DNA of 6,791 nucleotides, from assembly GCA_937904375.1 (NCBI GenBank), contig CALDIG010000296.1, forward strand, positions 1 through 6,791. The letters are read 5' to 3'. The notes below the pieces were generated by a model. It worked only from the letters and a program-made list of their open reading frames with translations, did no database searches and was not told the DNA's origin. The stretch is from an uncultured Prevotellaceae bacterium (GTDB lineage: Bacteria; Bacteroidota; Bacteroidia; Bacteroidales; Muribaculaceae). The position numbers and the translations under genes were made by a program. Positions 1 to 5,912 of the stretch are shown in pieces (within the stretch, counting starts at the first letter, position 1; every line of letters starts with the position of its first letter).

Positions 1-100
1 ACTCTAACCTCTAAACTTCAAGTTTATAAAGTTTTAGAACTTTAGAAACTTGAGTTAACTATTAATACAAGGCACCGCCTTTCACAAAACATGATAAAGC
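1..100. promoter_or_regulatory. AT-rich leader with clustered inverted repeats
   Basis: This non-coding stretch precedes the first gene. It contains the pentamers AACTT and AAGTT, or close variants, many times in about 50 bases, arranged as nested inverted repeats. TAAACTT-C-AAGTTTA lies at 12-26. TAAAGTT-TTAG-AACTTTA lies at 27-44, a 7-bp stem with a 4-base loop. The self-complementary AGTTAACT lies at 53-60. A separate GC-rich hairpin, AAGGC-ACC-GCCTT, lies at 69-81. No clear Bacteroidales promoter (TTTG, then TAnnTTTG) and no T-run terminator could be recognised. It may be the end of an upstream transcription unit, an operator region or a structured 5' UTR. Confidence 0.4.
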
Positions 101-499
101 ATGAAAAAGAGATATAAATCATCGTCGCATGTGTCGATAAACGTGTCGCTTGGCAAGGGCAAGAGCGTGCATGTGTCGTTTACCGCGTTGACAGGCGGCG
201 GCAGTGTGTTCTACACCGAAGACGAGAAGTTGCAGAAAGCCCTGGAGCGTCATTCCCGCTACGGCAAGATATTCAGGCTTGACCGCAGCTTTGTAGATGA
301 CGAGAAGACGAGAGTAGAAGAAGCCAAGGAAACAAAGGAACAAGATGTCGCTGGTGCTATAGTTATCAAGGTGGCGAGCCTTGATGATGCGAAAGCGTAT
401 CTTGTAGAGACCTTCGGCATCAGCCGCACGAAGCTCAGAAGCAAGAAGCAGATTGAGGAAGCCGCTGCGGCGTATGGCATTGAGTTTATTTTTGAGTGA
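101..499 (+). CDS. Small basic phage protein of unknown function, probably virion-associated
   Basis: Encodes 132 residues. The ATG at 101 is chosen because the nearby ATG at 91 runs into a stop after eight codons. The N-terminal half (about 8-62) alternates hydrophobic and polar residues with glycines (SINVSLGKGKSVHVSF, then TGGGSVFYTEDEKLQKALE and RYGKIFRLD), which suggests a compact beta-rich fold with one helix. A charged linker (about 63-82, rich in K, E and D) leads to a C-terminal part (about 92-130) predicted to be two helices around GISRTKLRSKKQIEEAAAAYGIEF. That part loosely resembles small helix-extended-helix modules of the HeH/LEM, SAP or Rho-N kind. Its place just before a connector-like gene fits a minor head or neck component, but this is inference from position. 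No transmembrane segment or signal peptide is seen. The stop is TGA, and a hairpin of the repeat family begins two bases later. Confidence 0.75.
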   Translation: MKKRYKSSSHVSINVSLGKGKSVHVSFTALTGGGSVFYTEDEKLQKALERHSRYGKIFRLDRSFVDDEKTRVEEAKETKEQDVAGAIVIKVASLDDAKAYLVETFGISRTKLRSKKQIEEAAAAYGIEFIFE

Positions 500-500
500 T

Positions 501-523
501 GTGCAAGCTGACGCTTGCAATAC
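501..523 (+). repeat. Intergenic hairpin repeat, copy 1
   Basis: A perfect 7-bp stem with a 4-base loop, TGCAAGC-TGAC-GCTTGCA (502-519), followed by ATAC so that the 3' side reads TGACGCTTGCAATAC. It starts two bases after the stop of the first gene and ends 24 bases before the ATG of the connector gene. No T-run follows, so it does not look like an intrinsic terminator. Related copies occur at 1211, 5873 and 6714 in the same orientation. Confidence 0.8.
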
Positions 524-547
524 ATTAACACCAACCACTACTGTTTT

Positions 548-1207
548 ATGGAATATATTGTGAATGACATAGTGAGGGAGGTGAAGGTTGCTCTTGACGA
601 GAATGTGAGCAGTGCCGCCCTTGAGGGGATAGGTGACGAGGACACGTTGAAGCTAGAGGAGATTATCGAGAGCAAGCTTGCCGATGCTGCGCGTGTGATA
701 GAGGGCGCCGCACCTCACCACCTTCTAGACTCCGGTCGTGCCTTTGGCGAGAGCATAGGCTGGGATGGGCAGCCTGGTTACGGCAGCGGCCACATACAAT
801 TGCCTGATGACTTCCTGCGGCTGGTGACATTCCAGATGAGCGATTGGGACTATGCCGTGACGGTTGCCATCACGGAGACAGACCCACTTTACCAGCTTCA
901 ACGCAGCCGCTTTGCCGGAGTGCGCGGCACGCCACAGAAGCCGGTGGTTGCGATAGTTCAGGAGCCGATAGGTCTTGTGCTGGAGTTTTACTGTTGCTAT
1001 ACTGGCGATGACGCTTATATCAAGCGTGCGCGTTATATTCCTGTGCCACGCATCAGGAGCCACAAGATAGAGCTGTGCGAGAAGCTGAAGCCAGCGATAG
1101 TGTATTACACCGCTTACCTTGCGGCGTTGTGTATGTGCGAGGGCGACGTTGCCAGCGCCATGCTTGCGACAGCCAAGGAGCTTGCGGAGATTACAGATAA
1201 TGCATAA
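548..1207 (+). CDS. Putative head-tail connector / adaptor protein
   Basis: Encodes 219 residues from the ATG at 548. The frame is open upstream to a TTG at 515, but that codon lies inside the 3' arm of the hairpin and would add 11 unlikely residues (QYINTNHYCF), so ATG 548 is preferred. The N-terminus (about 1-55) is helical and acidic (DTLKLEEIIESKLADAARVI). The centre holds the most recognisable part, IQLPDDFLRLVTFQMSDW at 83-100, then ITETDPLYQLQRSRFAGVRG and QKPVVAIV, and a beta-type LVLEFYCCY. The C-terminus (about 178-216) is a long helix. A helical start, an LPxDFLRL-type centre and a C-terminal helix recall adaptor proteins that form the ring under the portal (role comparable to P22 gp4 or T7 gp11). 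The assignment comes from memory of the pattern and from gene order, not from an alignment. No transmembrane segment is seen. Another neck or virion protein is possible. Confidence 0.6.
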   Translation: MEYIVNDIVREVKVALDENVSSAALEGIGDEDTLKLEEIIESKLADAARVIEGAAPHHLLDSGRAFGESIGWDGQPGYGSGHIQLPDDFLRLVTFQMSDWDYAVTVAITETDPLYQLQRSRFAGVRGTPQKPVVAIVQEPIGLVLEFYCCYTGDDAYIKRARYIPVPRIRSHKIELCEKLKPAIVYYTAYLAALCMCEGDVASAMLATAKELAEITDNA

Positions 1208-1210
1208 TGG

Positions 1211-1233
1211 GTGCAAGCTGAAGGATGCAATAC
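1211..1233 (+). repeat. Intergenic hairpin repeat, copy 2 (degenerate)
   Basis: The sequence reads GTGCAAGC-TGAA-GGATGCA-ATAC and starts three bases after the TAA of the connector gene. Its 5' arm and trailer match copy 1 exactly, but the 3' arm is changed (GGATGCA against GCTTGCA). Only the four outer pairs and the innermost C-G pair remain, with two mismatches between them. Similarity to copy 1 continues past the hairpin: TTGACACCAATGACT here against TTAACACCAACCACT after copy 1. Confidence 0.65.
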
Positions 1234-1248
1234 TTGACACCAATGACT

Positions 1249-1279
1249 CTTGAAAATGCGGAAATCAGAATTAATTTTT
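1249..1279 (+). promoter_or_regulatory. Weak candidate Bacteroidales-type promoter upstream of the tailspike gene
   Basis: CTTG at 1249-1252 is separated by exactly 19 bases from TAATTTTT at 1272-1279. The known Bacteroides consensus is TTTG, about 19 bases, then TAnnTTTG, so the match is 3 of 4 and 5 of 6 defined positions with the right spacing. Transcription would begin about 10 bases before the ATG at 1295, an unusually short leader. AT-rich sequence gives such matches by chance, so confidence is low. The same AT-rich run may simply help ribosome loading, as is common in Bacteroidetes. Confidence 0.22.
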
Positions 1280-1294
1280 TAACAAGAGAAATAA

Positions 1295-3778
1295 ATGGCG
1301 ACATACCAAGACCTTAACAACCTGGGCAGCTATGGCAGCATAGCTGCCTTATGGGCGTCGCACCCTGAGGGCGGCGTTGAGGGCGACTACTGCACCATTG
1401 GAGGAGTGAAATATCATTGGGACAAATATGCCCGCATGTGGTTAGCCTCCCCGAACTATGGAGCGAGTCCCTCCCGCAAGTTAGAGACCTTCGACGGCGA
1501 CGTGCAGGTGCAGAACGACCTGACAGTAGCCGGCACATTAAGAGCGAAGCATATAAAGCAACCGTGCTGTGGGTTGTTTGCCAGTGCCACCGCCCTTCAA
1601 AGCCGATATCCGAATCCCGAAGTGGGTATGTGGGCTATCGTTGGCGACACCATTCCTGGTGCGATATACCGTTGCGACACAGAAGGCGTGTGGCTCGCCA
1701 CTGGAGAGACTGGCGGAGTTGACGGTATTGACTTGACTCCCTACGCCCAAACGTCGGATGTAGAGGTTCTGAGCACCATTGTAGAGCCCTTAGTCACACG
1801 TTCCACATACAGCCAGACCTCGCTCACCGCCGGTTACTGGTATCTCGCCTTGGCAGAGGGTGACACGGCGGATGTGTCTCCAAGAGCGAACCCTAACATA
1901 GTCACGGATCCCAGCTACCACCAGTACAAATGCCTGTCGTTGCCTGTGAAAGCCGGTGACATAGTTGAGGTAAAGACACAAGGTCGTTGGACTGCCCGTC
2001 CCTGGTGTGTTATTGATGCCGAGCGAACTGTAGTGGCTGTTGCGTCGGAGAGTTACGACGCAGTGACGGCGACACTCCATATCAAGCAGGACGGCTATGT
2101 TCTAGTAAACTGCATGGCCGACGACTTCTCTGGCGGCATATCATATCTGGGTCAATTCCTCGTGACCTTGACGAGCAACCATGCTGGTCTTGTGGGACGA
2201 ATACCGAAGATAGAGCAACGCTCGCAGTCGATGTATGGTGACGTGGAATATAAAGCGAGTGCTCTCACGAAAGGGTTCTTATGGAGGAACTCTAGTGAGA
2301 CTGCCGTTCCCGACACCATGAGCCAGAACGCAGATTATGGCGGCATCGTCATCGCTGTATCAGCCGGAGATGTGGTAAAAGTCAACACCTGTTCCATGTC
2401 ATGGCACAACACCGCCTGGGCAGTCACCGACACCTCTCGCACCATCCTTGAGAATTGTCCTAGCACATCGGATGCGGTGACAAAGACGCTAGACATCGAG
2501 CAGGACGGCTACGTGTTCATCAACTGCGCCAGCGACTACTATGATAATTTCTCGGTGGTTCACACGCGCAATAAGTTGCGGGTGTTACCCCTTGTCTGTG
2601 CCGCATTGCGTAAAATCTGGGAGCAGAGGATGAAAGCAGACCACCCGATACTCACCTATTACGGTCATGAAGGTCGAAGACACTGGACTCCGAGCGAATT
2701 GCAGCACGTGTTAACCCATCTCTACAAGAGCGGTTCTGTGTCAGGCGTCAGAGGATGGTTTTTCCCGACGCTGATATATCTAGAGTTCTTCAGAACCACC
2801 GATGATGGTTTCGGTGAGGAAAACCCTGGCAGCAACCGTAAGCTAATCTATAACCAGAAAGTCACTGGTCATGTGTATTCCCCGTCGCGCAAGTTAGACT
2901 GGGAATGGCTCCTTGGCAGATATTTCTCGGAGGAAGAGGTGAGTGGGGAGCATGAAGGACTGCGTGCGTTAGAGGAGAGCATAGGCTACTGGAAGAGCCA
3001 GATAGGTATTCCCGCGCGTCGTCACAAGGTAGTCCTCGGCTTGCCATGCCCGTATTACGAGGCGAACTTTGAAGGGTGGGGTTCGATAACGGAAGAAGGC
3101 GAAGAGGTTGTGCTGGACATGTCGGAAGACGAAGACCGCATAAGAGCCATAAAATGGTTCATCGACGAGCTGCTGCACAGGTTTGCGTCAAAGCACTACC
3201 GTCACTTCGACCTTGGCGGTCTATACTGGACCGAGGAGACCACCACCAACAACGAGAAGGTGATAGGCGCCATTGGAGAATATGTTCAGAGCAAGGGACT
3301 CCAGTTTTACTGGGTGCCATTCTCTGACGCGAAAGGACGTTCAGAGTGGAGCGGCCTTAATGTCACCGACTGCTGGCTTCAGACCGGTTACTTCTGGAAA
3401 GACGGCATTTTAGAGACCCCTGCCCTGACGGAGGTAGACTTGCGTGCGTTGGTTGACGAAGCCTTGGGTTATGGCATGAGTGTGGAGTTTGAGGTTAGCC
3501 GTCACCTGTTCCCCCGCCGAGGTAATGGCGATTACAACACCATTGACCCCATCTTGATGTCCCGCCTTGAGACGCTTCGCAGAGTCTTCGAGGAGAAAGG
3601 CATCTTTGGCAGGGGGGATGTTGCATATTATTTTGACCAGGATGTGATTATCAGGATGTCGGAGTCGGAAAACGAGTCTGTTGCGAGTTATATGGACCAT
3701 CTTGCCGAGGTGATAAACGGTCCTGGCAGCAGGACAAGTGCAGAGCTGTCGATGCTCCGTCATTTGCTGGTTGAGTAA
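1295..3778 (+). CDS. Modular tailspike-like protein with C-terminal DUF4855 domain (putative glycan depolymerase)
   Basis: Encodes 827 residues, starting at an ATG after the AT-rich stretch AACAAGAGAAATAA. Modules in order: (1) residues about 10-50, ending YHWDKYARMWLA; (2) about 93-137, a related unit with NPEVGMWAIVGDTIPGAIY and GVWLATGETGG, a style common in Bacteroidales phage fibres; (3) a helical linker about 150-175; (4) two tandem beta-type domains, about 177-290 and 324-423, sharing AGD, DAVT-TL and QDGYV--NC; (5) about 450-810, matching DUF4855 as I recall it, with DWEWLLGRYF, KVVLGLPCPYYE, FDLGGLYWTEE (638-648), FYWVPF, WLQTGYFW, GYGMSVEFE (725-733) and VAYYFDQD. DUF4855 proteins are predicted TIM barrels resembling glycoside hydrolases. 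E647/E648 and E731/E733 are the best candidate catalytic acids (inference). The size and the N-terminal anchor plus C-terminal enzyme layout fit a tailspike that cleaves capsule or cell-surface glycan. No signal peptide is seen, as expected for a virion protein. Confidence 0.85.
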   Translation: MATYQDLNNLGSYGSIAALWASHPEGGVEGDYCTIGGVKYHWDKYARMWLASPNYGASPSRKLETFDGDVQVQNDLTVAGTLRAKHIKQPCCGLFASATALQSRYPNPEVGMWAIVGDTIPGAIYRCDTEGVWLATGETGGVDGIDLTPYAQTSDVEVLSTIVEPLVTRSTYSQTSLTAGYWYLALAEGDTADVSPRANPNIVTDPSYHQYKCLSLPVKAGDIVEVKTQGRWTARPWCVIDAERTVVAVASESYDAVTATLHIKQDGYVLVNCMADDFSGGISYLGQFLVTLTSNHAGLVGRIPKIEQRSQSMYGDVEYKASALTKGFLWRNSSETAVPDTMSQNADYGGIVIAVSAGDVVKVNTCSMSWHNTAWAVTDTSRTILENCPSTSDAVTKTLDIEQDGYVFINCASDYYDNFSVVHTRNKLRVLPLVCAALRKIWEQRMKADHPILTYYGHEGRRHWTPSELQHVLTHLYKSGSVSGVRGWFFPTLIYLEFFRTTDDGFGEENPGSNRKLIYNQKVTGHVYSPSRKLDWEWLLGRYFSEEEVSGEHEGLRALEESIGYWKSQIGIPARRHKVVLGLPCPYYEANFEGWGSITEEGEEVVLDMSEDEDRIRAIKWFIDELLHRFASKHYRHFDLGGLYWTEETTTNNEKVIGAIGEYVQSKGLQFYWVPFSDAKGRSEWSGLNVTDCWLQTGYFWKDGILETPALTEVDLRALVDEALGYGMSVEFEVSRHLFPRRGNGDYNTIDPILMSRLETLRRVFEEKGIFGRGDVAYYFDQDVIIRMSESENESVASYMDHLAEVINGPGSRTSAELSMLRHLLVE

Positions 3779-3814
3779 AACTAATGATAGAGTTGAATAT
3801 AAAACATTATAACT

Positions 3815-5398
3815 ATGAAGAACGACGAGAAATATTTAAGATTTCACTCGACTATTGCTGAGGTGAAGACTCGAAAGGGCGAAAGCGTGTTGCGTTATCG
3901 TGGCAATGACAAGCGCAACCACTACATTGCCAGCAGCCTGGAGCCTGACGGTGGCAAGAGTGAGTTGATAACCAGAGATGGCTTTAGCGGTGCTTTGGCT
4001 GCTGCTCAAGTCATTAAGACCACATGGAGCGAGCTCAAGGCTCTGCGTGATGGCGGTGAGCTAATTCCAGGCTCTCTTTATCGCATTACAGATTATCAGT
4101 GTACAACTACCCAAGAGAACACACGTTCAGCTGGTCATCAGTTTGATATTGTGTTGCTTGCTTTAAGTGAGAACAAGTTAGCTGAGGAAGGTTGGGCGAT
4201 GGAACATCCTACCGATGTTTATGATGTGACTTTTGATGATGGAGTTACTAAGAAGTGTTATTTAAACTTTGATATACCTTTAGCTAACGGTCAAGTTGTA
4301 AATATAGTAGATGTTGAAACATTACAAGGCATACGTAACGTTAATATTGAAAATTTAAATATTGATAGAGAAGCAAAAACCGCAATAACAGAAGATTTTG
4401 ATTCTACGGAACTTACAACAGAAGATTTTGATTCTACGGAACTTACAACAGAAGGTTTACAATATAACTACTTCCAAAACTCCAACTTATCTGCTTGGAA
4501 AGTATGGTACTGCTTGGATAATGATACTTCCAGGTTTCCTTGGGCGCAAAGACATCAAGAGGGTTCCCCTGCTTGTATAACTAGAAAAAAACAAACTAAC
4601 ATTGACGTGAATGAATTTGTAAGAAATAGTGAAATAGACTTTATTGGTATTAAGAGGAACTATTATGGTTGGACTTATAATAATACAAATATTTTTACAG
4701 AAAGTGAAACCCCATCTAATGGAGATAGTGTTTATGATGCAGGAGAATCTAATCATGAAGGATGGGAAGTAGCTACTTTTAATGAAGGTTCTCCGCAAAT
4801 TGATGAGGGCAAGGGTGTAATCTACCGTCTTATTGATGAGTGGAATAATGATGTGGCTTATGACTATAAAAATATCCAGTTCTTGAAGAATTTTGACAGT
4901 GATGCTCTGCATATTGCTGAGGAGGGTGATGAGGCTTGGTTCTACACATTCAGCAATCTTGACTCTTATCCTGATGACATAGTTGATGGCAGTGTTACTG
5001 GTGAGTCCTTTTATAACAGGATAGAATCAACTTTTTATCCTTTTATTGGTACGCCAATACCAATTAATATATTTATAGGTTCTGCAAGCTTTTGTAAAAT
5101 AAGTGACTCCTATAATACACTGGTTTATTTTGGTGCTAATGTCACTATCGGTAGTTGTTGTGAGAATATTACTATAGACTCACCAAATAATGGCATTTAT
5201 CAGATTACGATTCCGCCTAATTGTAATGATTTAGAGATTATAGATGGTGCCGCCGCCGGCAATAACCCATTTGAAGTTACCCTGCTCAACGCGGCAGGTG
5301 ATGTCTCCATTACTGAGAGTGGCATCTACTATATGAGCGGCAGCACTTTGACCAAGCTCGGAGCAAGCGGCGGCGGCATTGGATTTGAAAGACCGTAA
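3815..5398 (+). CDS. Tail fibre / adhesin-like structural protein with AT-rich variable core
   Basis: Encodes 527 residues. The ATG at 3815 follows an AT-rich spacer with no strong Shine-Dalgarno sequence. Segments: an N-terminal region (1-70); a conserved block at 71-135 (TWSELKALRDGG, IPGSLYRITDYQCTTTQ, AGHQFDIVLLALS, EEGWAMEH); an insert at about 136-217 with two copies of TEDFDSTELT (192-211); a second conserved block at 218-246 (NLSAWKVWYCLDNDTSRFPWA); a second insert at about 247-329; a third block at 330-360 (DEGKGVIYRLIDEWNNDVAYDYKNIQF); and a C-terminal part (about 410-475) with beta-helix-like alternation, then a glycine-rich tail. The conserved blocks recall fibre proteins of Bacteroidales phages and prophages; receptor binding is inferred. 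The two inserts and the 410-470 region are strikingly AT-rich, whereas both gene ends resemble the neighbours. The stop overlaps the holin start by one base (TAATG). Confidence 0.8.
   Translation: MKNDEKYLRFHSTIAEVKTRKGESVLRYRGNDKRNHYIASSLEPDGGKSELITRDGFSGALAAAQVIKTTWSELKALRDGGELIPGSLYRITDYQCTTTQENTRSAGHQFDIVLLALSENKLAEEGWAMEHPTDVYDVTFDDGVTKKCYLNFDIPLANGQVVNIVDVETLQGIRNVNIENLNIDREAKTAITEDFDSTELTTEDFDSTELTTEGLQYNYFQNSNLSAWKVWYCLDNDTSRFPWAQRHQEGSPACITRKKQTNIDVNEFVRNSEIDFIGIKRNYYGWTYNNTNIFTESETPSNGDSVYDAGESNHEGWEVATFNEGSPQIDEGKGVIYRLIDEWNNDVAYDYKNIQFLKNFDSDALHIAEEGDEAWFYTFSNLDSYPDDIVDGSVTGESFYNRIESTFYPFIGTPIPINIFIGSASFCKISDSYNTLVYFGANVTIGSCCENITIDSPNNGIYQITIPPNCNDLEIIDGAAAGNNPFEVTLLNAAGDVSITESGIYYMSGSTLTKLGASGGGIGFERP
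4387..4454 (+). repeat. 30-bp in-frame tandem repeat in the fibre gene
   Basis: A perfect period of 30 bases runs through these 68 bases (about 2.3 copies). It encodes TEDFDSTELT twice (residues 192-211), then TEG. The unit is a multiple of three, so gain or loss of a copy would keep the frame. It is acidic and rich in Thr, Asp and Glu, which suggests an exposed flexible linker. It lies within the AT-rich insert between two conserved blocks. Confidence 0.9.
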
Positions 5399-5871
5399 TG
5401 ACTATGAATATGACAATGGACATGACATGGCTAGCGGAGTTGTCGCTGGTGACGGCGGTGGTGAGCATTGTGGTGGTGGTCGCTATGGGCATCGACCTGG
5501 CGAGCGGTCTGTATAAGGCATCCATCAGGGGCGAGACAAAGACCAGCTACGGCTTGCAGCGCACTACGTTGAAGTGCATAACGTACTTGGGGAGCATCCT
5601 GATATGCTACGGCATTGACGTGCTGCTTCACATGGGGAGGCTGTGGGACAGCCTGGGTTGGGAATGGCTGACAGGCATTCCTGTGATGGCGATACTTATA
5701 GGGGTTTTCAACTGCGCCGTGGAACTTAAGAGTGTGCGCGAGAAAGCGGACGCGAAAGCCGACCGCGAGACGTGGAAGAGCCTTATGGGGCTCATCAAAG
5801 ACCTGCGCCAGAGCGAGGTGACGGAGCTTGTGAAGGCATTGCAGGAGATAGCTGAGCAGAAAGAAGAGTAA
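5398..5871 (+). CDS. Phage holin (holin family 4-like)
   Basis: Encodes 157 residues. Three hydrophobic segments are visible at about 15-34, 60-78 and 91-109, followed by a charged helical tail (about 111-157) with coiled-coil character. The stretch MGIDLASGLYKASIRGE-T-S-GL (30-53), between the first two spans, matches the D--SG--KA---GE-xS pattern that I associate with the phage_holin_4 / toxin-secretion holin family. Holins pierce the inner membrane at a set time so that endolysin reaches the peptidoglycan. Position directly before the amidase gene supports the role. The start overlaps the stop of the fibre gene (TAATG), suggesting translational coupling. Five in-frame ATG codons occur within the first nine codons (residues 1, 3, 5, 7 and 9), so the exact start is uncertain by a few residues. 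Confidence 0.85.
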   Translation: MTMNMTMDMTWLAELSLVTAVVSIVVVVAMGIDLASGLYKASIRGETKTSYGLQRTTLKCITYLGSILICYGIDVLLHMGRLWDSLGWEWLTGIPVMAILIGVFNCAVELKSVREKADAKADRETWKSLMGLIKDLRQSEVTELVKALQEIAEQKEE

Positions 5872-5872
5872 T

Positions 5873-5896
5873 GTGCAAGCTGGCAGCTTGCACTAC
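5873..5896 (+). repeat. Intergenic hairpin repeat, copy 3 (strongest stem)
   Basis: GTGCAAGCT-GGC-AGCTTGCAC forms a perfect 9-bp stem with a 3-base loop (5873-5893), followed by TAC. It starts one base after the holin TAA and ends 16 bases before the endolysin ATG. The trailer is GCACTAC rather than GCAATAC. No T-run follows. This is the most stable of the four copies, and it separates the two lysis genes. Confidence 0.85.
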
Positions 5897-5912
5897 ATGA
5901 CTTGACGAGATT

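Noticed and set aside
119..538. Minus-strand open frame of 139 residues opposite the first gene
   Set aside because: It is antisense to a gene with a consistent domain pattern, has no recognisable features, and starts inside the spacer.
515..547. TTG start extending the connector protein by 11 residues
   Set aside because: The TTG lies within the 3' arm of hairpin copy 1, the added residues (QYINTNHYCF) look like translated spacer, and a good ATG is present at 548.
1234..1239. TTGACA as a sigma-70 type -35 box
   Set aside because: No -10 box is found at 16-18 bases, the hexamer is part of the repeat trailer, and Bacteroidales hosts use a different consensus.
4387..4454. Possible CRISPR repeat
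   Set aside because: The copies are directly adjacent with no spacers and lie in frame within a coding region.
5245..5398. Possible variable repeat of a diversity-generating retroelement at the fibre C-terminus (ends GIGFERP)
   Set aside because: No reverse transcriptase or template repeat is in the window, and the C-terminus lacks the C-type lectin pattern and adenine-biased codons expected of a variable repeat.
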